NCBI GenBank assembly: GCA_914767715.1
Contig: OU612072.1
Span: forward strand, 9,302,001 to 9,366,000
Direction: 5' to 3'
DNA: 64,000 bases
Source: Membranipora membranacea
Taxonomy: Eukaryota > Bryozoa > Gymnolaemata > Cheilostomatida > Membraniporidae
Position 1 is the first letter of the stretch. The number at the start of each line of letters is the position of its first letter. Made by a program: the position numbers and the translations under genes. This document shows positions 47,511-61,200 of the stretch, in pieces. The notes below the pieces were generated by a model. That model saw nothing but the letters and a program-made list of their open reading frames with translations. It did no database searches and was not told where the DNA came from.

Positions 47511-50500
47511 GTAAGGTTTAAAAGCTGTCGGCTGGCACTGTGCAGGAATGTTTTTGTGATAGGCCGCTTCTAATTGTTTTCAATTACCCAACAACAAATT
47601 TAGGATTGAGATAAAAGATGAATACGTGTTTGTTTGTCCCACAACCTTATCTTATCTTGTTCTTCTTATCTTGTTTTGTTCTTCTGATCTTGTTCTTATC
47701 TTGTCTCATCTTATCTTGTTCCTTCTAAAAGCTTTCATTCCAAAATATTTACTTTCACATGACCGATGCACTGCTATTTCAACACCAGCGGGTTCATGTT
47801 TCCAATGTACTCATTATTTCCATGACCTTGTGACACTCAAAATGTATACATGCAATGATCAGATTAGATTTGGTGTTTACATTAAACACATCGCACTGGC
47901 TGAGAATTCAGTTTTGTTTAAGTCTTGTTGTATTATTTATTGTTTTTTAATTAAGTGGTTATGACAATTTTCTCCCTGTTGCTAATCACTCCTTTCAAGA
48001 TTGCAGTCAAAGTCTTAATTTTACTGATAACTTGACCAAAGTAGATTGTTTCCCCCTTAGATTCTAATGAATACAACACCAATTGCTGTAGTTGTCCCTT
48101 CTTCTTTACATGTTAGGGGCGATACCATTATCGTATACCACAATTTGCGTGCAAAACTTGATGCTGATAATAATAGCTGTTATCACCTTAATGGTTAGAA
48201 GTGATATAAATATACATTTATTCAATTGGATACCCAATATCTTAAGTTGCATATAACACAAAAAGGTACCAAGAAAGGCGATGACTTTTTCAATGATGGT
48301 TCTTTGTAAATAGATATTCTACATAGCCGACCATCTAGTGTAATAATATCACTGGTGTGTCATAATACACCATTCAATGCAAAATAATCAGCAGAATATC
48401 ATTTTGCATTTTAAAGAAAAACACATTTGGCTGGATTTTTAGAACCAATCCTTGCGAAGCTGCTTTTGGATCATCAAGATGTATGATTTAGACCCAACCC
48501 ACCCCCTACTCCCCAACACTTACCACACATATTCTAGTTTTATATATTCCAAATTTCTTAGCAGTCACAGCCAAGTCAGCGACAACACTTCCACGCAACC
48601 TATATTATAAGACAAAAAGTTCCATCAGGATATTCACCCACAAACTTCACTTCAATTCCAAATGATTTATTCAACTTAGTTGTTGCTCTCGTTAGAGAAG
48701 TGATCAACTATCTGTGATTAGGTAATTGGTTCAAATAATCAGACACAGAGTGGTGCTGGAACGTATCTCAGTTTCTAATACAAGCTTCATAGCCTTGCTA
48801 CTGGTTATGACTTCATTGCAATCATTGCATTTTTCAGGCATCAGTGATTGATAGGGCAAAAAGATCCACAAAATGCTGACAGGATGAAAATAACTACAAG
48901 TTGGTTGAGATTCCCTAGATTCAAATCAATTATTTTCAGAGCAAAAGTTGAGGAAGTTATGTACTTGGCAGACCAACTTGGTTTGAATATTATGAATTTT
49001 AGATGATGCGTCAAATCTTGAAATAGTCTCAACTAACCACAAAATAATAAAATATTCACTCTGACAACTAGTAAACAAACTAATACAGTGTAACGTAATC
49101 ATCAATTTATTATTTCAGCCTTCAATATGTTGTCAGTTCGATGCCAGATATTTGTTCTAATTGTCATTCAATTAAGATAAACAATAGTTTGAATATCTAT
49201 TTCATTTCACAATTTTTATGACACTGAGTTGATTGTCACTGCAAAATGTATTACTCAGATGTTTATTTACGCTAGTCCCAGATTCTGAACTAGAGGAAAA
49301 CTGAGACACTCTAACTGCAGGCAGAGTGACAAAGATATCCAAGTCGGCATACGCAACAATTCATGTTTTCTAGCTGTAGAATCAGAAATTAGTCTGGACT
49401 CTTAACTATCTCGATGGTGCACAAAAACTAAACACAATACCAGCAATAATATTTAAAAATTACATACCTTCCCTTATATAGTTATTGCATATAGGATTTA
49501 TCACAATTGCACTTTCTTTATTTTCAGATGGGACGGGAGAACTTTGAGATGAGGGATTCTACGGCTGAGTTAAACCCCGAGGGAGGTAAGAGACAGGGAG
49601 GATGTGTGCTATCTATAGTCATGGGCTTCGTGCTTATCCTACTCGCAGTGGTCATGGCTGTGGGAGTCGGCTTAATCGTCTTCTTTGCGGTTGGAGGTGA
49701 TAAAGATGCTCAGTGTTTACCAGAGGTAAGATATGTCTTGTTTATTTATTGCTGCCTTTAAATTAGACCACTTGTGAATGAATATGTCAAAAAAAAACAT
49801 GAGAATCATTGTCACCCAGCCACTAGACACATGACATGAATTCTATTAATGTTAAGGCAAGTCGGGGCTTTCAGGCAATGCAAATCATTTTTGCAACTAT
49901 ATTTTCAAAATGTCCTCTCACAGCTTTGTTATAACTCTGAGCTCTGTCTTTCTTTTTCTTGGCAGGCCGGAGCTCAAACGGGAGAGCAGGGTGGAGTGTG
50001 GTGGCCTGATAAAGAATGTCTCACCACATGTAAGTAGCCTAAATCTCTAATCTAAGTTAAGAATTTACTCATTTATTGTTTTAGACATGGTATTTGTTTG
50101 CTCAATTATTCCCTAGCCAACACAAACACACATTATATAGCCATGGGCCTGCAATTTAAATTCCAATAGCTAAATGGTGTAACAGTGAATGCGAAGCTGT
50201 CATAAGAGTCAAAAATTTTTTGGCTGTCAATTATGAGATCTGGAAATTCGATAAAAGTTTCTTGTTTTGTCACAGCTCTCATCATTGTGATCAAATTGCA
50301 GAGAGAAAACAAGGTATCTTTTTTGCATAGGATGACATTCCGTCACCAGAATAATTGCAATATGATTTCTTATAGCAATTATTTCTCAACAATGATGATG
50401 TGTAATATCAGGTGCCTATTGTTGTGGTGCATTATGTACCCATTGCAACCTCTTCCTTCATTTGGCAGTATTATGTAAAAAACATTGAACTCTTTCAAGT

Positions 50501-53500
50501 TAAAATTACACAAAGACTGGAAAACTACACCCAAGTTGTGGGATCACAATGAAAATGTTTTAGTCTATTTTCAATGGTTGGACCATTTTAAGGCGGGCCA
50601 AGTTCTGCAGCTCCTGCTTATAAAATGTATGTCTAATCAGGTAATTTGGCACATGTTACGTAGTCGCACTAAACGGACTCTAATAATCAGATATAGTCGT
50701 TTAAGTGGTGCAATCGATGACAGTTCTTATCTTATCTGCTGAAGAGCTAGAGATGGTTTTATTGCACTCAGGCTTATCTGAGAGTGACAAGAGTATCTGC
50801 GAATAATTGCTAATTATTAGGGAGGTACCAGTCTCCGCTCCCTTATTCTGTTATCATATCTTTATGGAATTTATGGCTTCACATTAGCATGTCTGAAATC
50901 TTATCCTCAAACACTTGCTGGTCTCAGATTCTGCTGTTTATATTGTCCTCTTGACAAAGTCTAGTGCACTCGGAATGCTGTAAGTGAGAGATGGCTTCAG
51001 TCTATAACTCCTCACTCGAGATTGCTCAATGCTCCAATTTCGACAAATGGTCAAATCATTGAATGTGATGTGATATTTTGTGGCACTGAGTTGTAAAACT
51101 TGAGCAATCAGTCGAGATCTGAGTTGAGGGTCATTGAAGTTGTTCCAGTAGAGATGTAGTGATCTAACCTTTGATACTTTAGGCCAGGGATTGTGACCTC
51201 TGATGACATGAATATAAAGCTATAGACTGTAAAGCGATTTTATTTACTGGAGTAAATAAAATTGCAGCCTGTACAATGAGTAGTAAATTGTGACACAACT
51301 ACAAAATAATCGCCATTAGCAGGCATAAATAAATAAACAAGTTGACTGATCCTCCACTAAGAGTAGGTCGAGGCTCAGTAAAAAATGGTTGGCTGTAGAT
51401 TGTAAGAACACACGACATGCATCTCTTCTTAGTTTCGGGCTCTGTACCTCGAATAGTATATCAGATGCTACTGGGCCTCACCATTTTTTATAACTGATGA
51501 AAATTACACAAAAAACAAACCAAAATCAGACACATATTTGAGGTCCTTGTTTCTGAGACATTGAATTCCGCTGATATAGCGGTGGTTTGCTTGGTCCACA
51601 TGTTACTAACACCTTCATAAAACCAAGAGATAACTAGGGCAGCGACTGCAGCCCTCACCCCCATTTTTTCAGCGAGATTTGACACACGATGATAAACAAA
51701 ATATTGATTTTAACATTTATTTGTCTAATTTATCATACAAATTATTGTAAATAAAACAATTATAGCCAAATATCAGACTGGTACACTGTTTGAAGTACAT
51801 TTTATTTGCATGGTAGGTGCGTTAAAATATTACATACACTTTGATGCGTTATGATTGCTTTTGATAGCAGAAATATTTTTAGCCTTTTATACCCATCTGT
51901 TTTCACAGGTATAAAAGATGGATATTGCGGTGAAGATGGAAGCAAACCTGAGGGCACAACTGCTGCTGGGGAGGCGACTACAGCTATGGCCACAACTACA
52001 GCTGCAAGTACTGATGGTAAACCTGTAAAGGTAATTAGTCTGGATGATAGTTGTCCTGTGTTCGAATAATATGACTGCAGGTCCTGACCACTTTATTTCT
52101 GACTCCCTTACACTGACTTAGAGTTGAGTAGCATGGGTCATGTAGCTTATTTTGACATCAAATATTGTGAAATTCTGGTTTAAATCATGATCACCCTATC
52201 CCAACACCTTGGCGTCTGTTCCATAAAGTCAGATAGATGAAGAGCAAGATCCCGACATTGCATTGAAACAGTCCTCTGTGTTAGCTGTTATCTTTATCCA
52301 ATTAAACGCGGGAAAATCAATTAGCTATTGGCCTTTCACTTTGGTCATTGATAAAGTAAATAACTTACACCTTGCTCTATAAATAAGCGTGAACGCCATT
52401 TTTTCTCCTGAAATAAGAAATTTGCTTCAGTTTTATGCTCACTTTAAAACATCTGTCATAAAATCCTTCTTCCTGGCACAATCAACAAAATAAATTAGTC
52501 TCGTTTTTATTTAAATTGATCAACTTTATATCTGAGTTTGGAGCTATTCCTTCGTTCAGTTTCAGCTAAAAGTAATTTTGATTTTTATTGAATGACTTTC
52601 ACTGCTCTCAGGCTAGTTGTTGTCCAAAGAAATAAAGTCATTTGCATTCGTATCCCTGTTTACATTAGATACATAACTGAACCAGGAAGGGGAGAGATAT
52701 CTCACCCTCCCTTGCTAAACATTTATATTTGTAGGAGTTGTCTCTCACTTGAAAATGGCAGGATAACTCCTATCCAAAATTTCATTGCATAAAGTACTGT
52801 AAATTTATCTGGTTTACTTATTACAGGTGAGAGATGTGAGGCTACCGTTGTGGCTTATACCTGTCCATTATGATATCGACATGAAACCGGATATATACCA
52901 GGCAGATCCTGAGGACTTCACTAATACAGGAACTGTCATGATACACATGAGATGTGATGCACCTACTAAAATAGTCACAGTACATGCCAACAAGCTTGTC
53001 ATCACTAGTCAGAGCATGGAGGATAATGGTGAGATGTTCACTGACATCGAGACTACACTATTATCATGTGCATCACTGATCGTTAAAGTCAAATAAGTAC
53101 GAGTACCTAACATGTACCCGCCCCCAATTGGTAAAATTGAACTCAGGTTTACACACTGGATTCCTTGTGATGGTACTCATGATAAGTGAATTAGTTCAGT
53201 TTCTATCGATCACAGATAATAGTAAAATAGTATATTATTTGATCAGTGTGGATGAGATACTTTTTTTGTTATGACTTTGTGTTTACATGTTTGATTCGCA
53301 CCAACAGCGGGTGGTTTGTTTACTTGAACTTTTATTACCACAATATAAAAACAACGGCTAGAATGGACTCACCTGGTAAAATAATTTGAACAATATAAAG
53401 TCTTTAGAAAATTGTTGCCTCAAGTGGCTTCAGTAGGCAATGTTCATTGTATCGATCATCGTTCAGCAAGCTATAATAGGCTTTATTGAGGCACCTCACA

Positions 53501-56500
53501 GAGCAAGGTATTCTATATGACTAGCCTTGTTCATGCGGTTACAAAAAAGATTAGCCACGCGACAAGACTACACACCTACTAAGATCTCTAAATCACATAT
53601 ACATAGTATTGAAATATTTTATATATTATACAGCTGGCACCAATATACCCCTGGGCTCCCCAGTGTATGACGGCGATCGACAGTTTGTAAATTTCACCCT
53701 GCAAAATGAACTTGTACAAGGACAATTCTATAACATCACTCTGGGATACTCAGGAAAGCTAGACAACGATCTAGCAGGTCTTTATTACAGCAGCTACGAT
53801 GAGCTCGACGCAGGAAGCGGGCAAATGGAGAAAAGGTTAGAATGTACAGCTATGGTCAAGGTATCTTTGGGTCAAGTTATTGATGGGTCAGACTGTTGTT
53901 GGGTCAATTTGTCAATGGGTCACACTGTTGTTGGGTCATGTTATAATTAGATCATCTCCAATAAGTAATATATTTCTGTATCTTTTTGCCCAGAAAACTT
54001 ACAAAAAATCTGTATAGTTCCAAGCGCAGAGCTTCAGATCAAACTGAGATACATGCAACCATGAATAATCTTTTCGAATATAAACCGTGACATGGGCGTA
54101 TTAATCCAAGCATGTTTACCTCTGTTGGAGGGTTAAAAATGTACAATTTGTTTTCTCATCCCGTCAAAGATACATAGCCACTACACAATACCAAGCAACA
54201 GACGCCAGAAAGGCCTTCCCCTGCTTTGATGAGCCAGGAATTAAAGCCACATTCACAACTACACTGTGGAGAAAGTCACACATGACCGCCCTCTCGAACA
54301 TGCCGATAGCCTCAAATATGACAATGTAAGTTTCCCTCCCACAACCAATCGACCCTTTTGTCACAAACCTTTGTTTTTTCTTCAAAGGTTTCTAGCAGTC
54401 ACAATGATGGCTGCTACAGACACCAGAAAAGCTATGCCATGCTTTGATGAACCAGAATTGAAAGCTACCTTTGCCATAAGCATAATGAGAAAGGATCCGA
54501 TGCGATCATTGGCAAATATGCCACTTGCATCAAACTTATCAATGTAGGTAGAAAAACAAATTATATCCGCAGCTAGTAAAAATAGCCAATGTCTGGGGTC
54601 TGATTGGCTGCTGGGTGGGAACATGCCAATGCCAGGGCAGATGTTACTTTCCTAGAAGTACCTATCCTTATATAGAGAATGCCAAAGTGAATTAGTTTGA
54701 CGTCTTCTATTTATACCAACATGTACTTTCAGTGATCTGGTATTGGCTCTTGCTCCTATCCAACAGCCAATCAGATCACAGGCGTTACATTGGCGGCTAT
54801 GTACACCATTCAGTAAAATTCTAGCGTTAAGTTTTGATATAATCCACAACAGTTGGGCATTCCCATTGCTTTTAGGCTAACCTTGCTCTCCTCGATCTGA
54901 CAGATTTGTCTCCCCTTATCTTGCCTGCTCAATACATATTTTTCAAGATTTTTATATGTATAATAATATATGATGTATAACTTGAACCTGGAACTGCCCC
55001 ACTGTTTTCTTTCTGTGACAGCTGTTAACATGATACTGTTAATTTACTGTATACCTTTTTATTTCGAAAAATCCGATTCCGTCGATAATATTTTAAAAAT
55101 ATATCTCTCTAATGTGGAGTTGTTCTTCCCTTCAGTAAAAATTTGCACCTGATGTTTTATATTGCCCAATCGAATAGTGGCTCCAGTCTTGTAGGTACCC
55201 CTCAGAAAATTCCAGTGATCGGTTGAATTAAAAAAAAATTTTTTTTAATTTTGCGTTACACAAATAAATTGTCCCTCCTCTTCGGTATCGGTACATGAAG
55301 TTGCCATCAAGAATTGACCCTAACTTGTTATCTAAAATGCTCGGTGTAAGGTTTAATAAAAAGTTAGTCAAGCATTGTACGATATTTTTGTGATAACAAA
55401 TATATAATATTATCATGATATCATTTCAGGCCTGACGGCTGGGTGAAAGACACTTTTGAGCCTACAGTAAAGATGTCTACGTACCTTCTTGCTATGATAA
55501 TATGTGACTTTGACTACAAGGAGCAAACAACAGCTACAGGGGTAAGCGGGCGGATATAACCTCTGTTTGCTAGAGGGATGACAAAGTTTTAAACAAGACA
55601 TGACTTTTCTGAAGTTGTATCCAGCGCATCAGAAAAAGATATGATGTTAATTTGATGTCAATTTATTAAGAAATCTCATTGTTTTAGTGCTATATCTACT
55701 CAAATTCAGCTAGAATATAATCATACAGAGCAGTTTCATGTACTTATTTTGTTTATTCTGTGCTCTGATTACTGCCATGTCTTTAAGCCAGTTTTTAACA
55801 CAGTGTTTCTCAGAGTAAAGTTGGCAACAATTTCAGTTTCGCATGTCTTATGGTACAATGTTTGCTTCCCTACCTATTAATGTGCTGCCATGAATTTTGG
55901 TAATCCTGTAAATGTGAGCGTTAACTTGTTTTCTTTGATTCATTCATTTCAAGGTCGAGTCAAAGCAGTATCAGGGCCTACTGCATCTCCAGTCCAATGA
56001 TACTCTGCTCACTTATTGAATAATATATTTTATTTGTATTTATTTATTCATTTATTTATATATCAATATTATCATCAAATAATTTTGATTCAATAGATAA
56101 AGATGAGAGTGTGGTCTCGAAAGTCTGCAATAAACCAGGTAGACTATGCACTTCAGCAAGGTGTTGATATTCTGGAATACTTTGAGAACTTCTTCGATGA
56201 GCCATTTCCTCTTCCAAAGACTGGTGAGTTTTATTGCCCCTTCCTCAACTTACATCACATTCACATATTTTTCCAAGTCCATTTTTCGCACATTGTTCTC
56301 TGTTTATTGTCTCAAAGACAATGGTATTCAACAGTGAAATTTAAATAGAGGGTTCGAGTCCCACTGGGGGAGCTTTCATTGTTGATTGTTCCAGCCCCCA
56401 GCACCCTCGGGTGTATACCTCTCCTGTGTACTTGTCTACTGACTGACTCATGGAAAGACATGTGACAGCATGGAAAGACATGATGACAAGCTGGAAAGAC

Positions 56501-58237
56501 AGCTAAACCTACTACAAGGGGTCCCAGCAATGGGCCATGTAAGGCCAATAACCCTAACACGTACGCTGTGTTTCATAGGGTGGCAATGGTGGATTGGAAT
56601 GTGCTGTGGGATGAGGGAATACAACTCCGAGTAGTGAATAGCGGGCTATGTAATTAGCGCCATCGACCCATTCTTTTTTTGGGGATGGTGAGATGGCGCA
56701 ATCGGTTAGCGCGCTTGCTGTATTCACTGCCAGGCGATTAGTGCCGCAGGAGTTGTGGGTTCGAGTCCCACTGGGGGAGCTTTCATTGTTGATTGTTCCA
56801 GCCCCCAGCACCCTCGGGTGTATATCTCTCCTTCCCTCAAAGACAATGGTATTCAACAGTGAAATTTAATTAGAGAGAATTTTATCTTAGTTGCTCCAAT
56901 GCCCCAACCCCTGCAATTTTCAGTCAAATCTGGCCATCCGATATATGAGTGGCGGTTGGTCCTCAAGGATCACAATTCAATACCCTTAACCATTTTACGA
57001 TACCAGACTGAAACAACGGAATACACTTTACTCTTGTGTTACAGACATGATAGCTATACCAGATTTTGCTGCTGGTGCCATGGAGAACTGGGGATTGATC
57101 ACATACAGAGAGACAGCACTATTATACGATCCTAATGTGTCAGCTGCTAGTAACAAACAGAGAGTAGCAGTGGTGGTGTCTCATGAACTGGCCCATCAGG
57201 TAGGTCAGGACTGTACATGGTGTGGGTGGCTTGAACAACAGTGGTGTAGAAGTTGTCTTTAACCGATGAATGGACAGACAACTCACAGCTTCAATTTCAG
57301 TCCAGAGTGTTGCTGCCACAATGGAGCTTAAGACGAAACTTTCTGCTGCCACAAGAGATTTGATTGTGACATAAGTTAAAGTGCTACACATCACCTAGCC
57401 AATGTGTTGGGTCTAATTGGTGGCTGGGTCTTCTCCGAACCAACCAACAAGAGCCAACACATCATCCACACATCACCTCTTTATGGGTTCCTTTCAGGTC
57501 AGACTTCATCATTTGCATACATATTACTTGTAGTGGTTCGGTAACCTGGTGACACCCTCCTGGTGGGATGATCTGTGGCTCAATGAGGGATTTGCATCCT
57601 ATGTAGAGTATATCGGTGTCAATGTGACTGAACCAGAATGGCAAATGGTGGGTTCGTGTAGAGTCTATTGTCTAGAAGAAAAATAACTTTGTTTATCAAT
57701 CATCTTGATAATGAAGCCACTGTGTTAATAGTTTTGCCTGAGAAATGATTTAATTTAATAATGCTGCTCCTGGCCATTATGATGTAGCCAACAATAGAAA
57801 TCATTCAGCAACCTTTCCCGGACGAGGGGTAAGACTCTGAGGGCTCAAACTATCAGCAACCATGCATGAAAAGTGGGAAATGCTTCCAAAAGGTAAATGT
57901 GATTTTTATTTAATTTGATGTAGTTGGACAAGTTGACTATTACTGTTCTTCAGATTCGGAGTTCTAGACTTCCTTAACTATTGTTTTCGCATAATTTATA
58001 AGTCCGGCTGACAGTGTGTTATAACATTTCTGTTTGGTTTCTTATTTAGATGGAACAGTTTGTGGTTGTTGATGTACACTCCACACTTAGAGCGGACAGT
58101 TTGGCCTCATCACATCCTATCTATGTCCCAGTCCAACATCCTGACGAAGTCAACGAGATCTTTGATAGCATCTCATACGGGAAGGTAATTACAATTCTTT
58201 TTATGTGTATAATACGGGACTTCATATACATATATAG

Positions 58238-58271
<34 letters not shown>

Positions 58272-61200
58272 CAAATGTGTGTGTTTGTGTGGGTCCGTAC
58301 GGTTTAATTTGCATTCCTTTGAAAGAGACCAACGTTTAAAGACTTTTTTGTTAAAAATAACAACTAATATCAGCTCAAACTGGTTATTTAATCCCATGCA
58401 CTGATTTGGGAATTAGAACATAGAAGTTCATTCCTCTCACTTCAAATGGGATGCTTACTGTTCCAATGATGATGTAACTTCAAAAAGATCTGCTGTAGTC
58501 AGGGATTGGACCCTGGCCTTCTGTGTCACAAACTTTGATGATATCTGCTCGGGTACAGCCGCTTGCCCAATTTTAATGAAGGAACATGAACCTTTTTTTG
58601 TGAGTCGAAACCTCCTAAAATTGATGAGATGTCGATGCCTTGGAACTTAATGAATGTGATAGCCTGTCACAAAAAAAGGGTTTGCTCTTGCTCTTATATA
58701 CCTAAACTAATTGGTGCACGTCTGATTAATGAGGTTCTGAACTTTCCCTGCTGTCAAGGACTTTCAATACTGTGTTCACACTTACAAGTCATAAATAATG
58801 TGTTGTCATTAAAAAACATTTGATAGCATTGTTACAACCGTTATTTTTTTCAGGGTGGCTCACTTATTCGAATGATGAGATATTTCCTAGGAGACTCAAT
58901 ATTCCAGAACGCTCTTGCTGTAAGTAATAAACCGACTAACACAACGACAAACATACATATAGAGGAGAGTCTTGTGAAACATGAATAACAATAAAGCTAC
59001 CATAAGTGTCATGATTTCTAGTAGTCTCAGGTGTAGTGTGATGTTTGTGGTCCAAATAGAACTGGATGTATATCATTCTCCCTATTTTCTGTATGTTAGG
59101 CTGAAGCAAGAAAAAACCTAAACTCAACATCATGAATGAATGAATGAATGAATGAATGAATGAATGAAATCCTATAACTTATTAAATAATATCCCATTTA
59201 TCGAAACTCTGGGTACTACAGCACTAGACCAACTTTAGTCCATTTTTCTGCATTTTGAGTTGCTTCCCCTCTACTGGTCACGCCAAAGTGGAAGGGCAGT
59301 AACTCAAATGCAAGCAAATAGGATCAAACTTCTTACTCTACAACACCTACCTTATTCTCAAAATTCATATCAATATTATAGAACTACATAGATGAGAAGG
59401 CTTACCAGGCAGCGCACCATACAGACCTGTGGAAGGCCATGCAGGACGAGGCAGACAAACAAGGACTCAAGGATCAGGATGGAAAGGCACTCGATATCAA
59501 AGCAATTCTGGATACATGGATCCTTCAAATGGGTGGGTGTGGTTATTTATAAATCTACAAAAAAAATTAAAAAAAAACAAATAAATAAAATGTAAAAAAG
59601 CAAAAATAAAAATAAAATAAAATAAAATAAAATAGATCGAATAATATAATATGAAATTCAAATATATTATATTATTCGGTATGATATGATCTCTTACTAG
59701 CCGAGAGCAGGTTGTGAAAGTTATGGTTGTGTCTCTGGGTGCGGTCAAGTTATAACTGTTGTGCCGCAGGGGTCTGTACTCGGAACCCTGCTATTTCTCA
59801 TGTTTGTAAATAATCTGATGAAGCTGTTTCTTATATGCTGATGACTGCCTACTAGTCACCAGTGGGGAAAACTCAAACATATCCGCAAAACTTATGAAAA
59901 AAAGCGTCCATCAAGCATCCTGTTGGTACAGTGCACGTTGCCTTGTTTTTATCAACGATAAAACGGTGTCATGACCATTTACAATAAACAAAACATCAAA
60001 TCTCCGGAACTGAGTGTGATTCTTGATAACAAATAAACTTTTAAATCCCATACCAGTAAAATTAAACAAAAGCTTTATCCAATAGTCACCAACTTTCAAC
60101 GTAATACCCAAATTAGCCACGCTTTGGTACATTCTTATCTTGAATACAGTTTTCCTCTACTTTTTACAACAAACAACTATGTCAAAAAGGAATTTAAAAC
60201 AATTGAGAATAGATGTTTTACAATTATAGACTATGGCATATCTAGATTTCTTTTTTTAGTTACATGTCCTTTTAATCCTACACAATATTTTATCGATATA
60301 TTTCTGCTTTCTTCTCCAGACGAAAAATTAAATATATATAATTTGATATGATACTGTATGGTATTATATAGTATAATGATTGTTCTTCTCTTCTTCAGGT
60401 TATCCCCTGTTAACAATCACAATGGAGCCATCACCACCAGCAGGCAAACACCACCTCAAGATGACACAGAAACACTTTCTACAGGACGACACACAGACAC
60501 CAGATCCTAAATACCCAAGCCCCTTTGAGTAAGTAAGCCCCAATTATATTGAGAATGGGGGGCTAAGTTTTTTCGCCTTTACTCTTGCATTTTATTCACT
60601 TTTCATGATATTGTTCTGATACCTGCAACAAGGCAATTCCAGCAAATTTCCATGAGAAAGACTAGAACCACAGCTTTAAAGATTACCTTTAAATTGAATA
60701 TATATAAAGCCTTGTCACTAAAGAAAAGAATTAGCTGTGTGACAAGGCTAGACTGAGCCTTTTCTAATAGACTTATCAAAGCTGTCATACTAGACACAGA
60801 AATAAGATAACTCTGATTGCTTAAACTTTCAATGACAAATATTAGTGTTTGCAATTGTTGAACCAATCTTGTTTTGATCGAACCATATCTCACAACAATG
60901 TTTAATTTTGCATGTTACAGCTACAGATGGGATATACCTATAAGTTATGTGAGCAGTGAGAATCCTAACTTTGATGTGGATCAGACATCTGTACAATGGT
61001 TTACCAAGGATCAGGCCTCAAGTAAGCTCACTCTTCTTTACACGAACCCCTTCCAAATAATTTTAATGATCTTCAGTCAGGTTTAGTTTCAATATAAAAC
61101 ATAATTAAATGTCTGTTGGTAGGTGTAATATTCTAAAATTCAATTGATTATAGGAATGCTTTCGTGGAATTCCCTTAAATATGTTAGATAGCCTAAATTT

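Noticed and set aside
47619-47740. Open frame with repeated Leu/Ser/Cys
   Set aside because: It is caused by a degenerate TCTTATCTTGTT-type low-complexity repeat inside the first aminopeptidase intron.
55954-56022. Additional aminopeptidase exon after an AG near 55953
   Set aside because: The frame reaches a stop within 25 codons, and the exons at 55430 and 56097 already join to give a continuous M1 sequence.
56690-56790. Functional tRNA gene in the aminopeptidase intron
   Set aside because: The tRNA-like head continues into the family A SINE body seen at two other places in the window.
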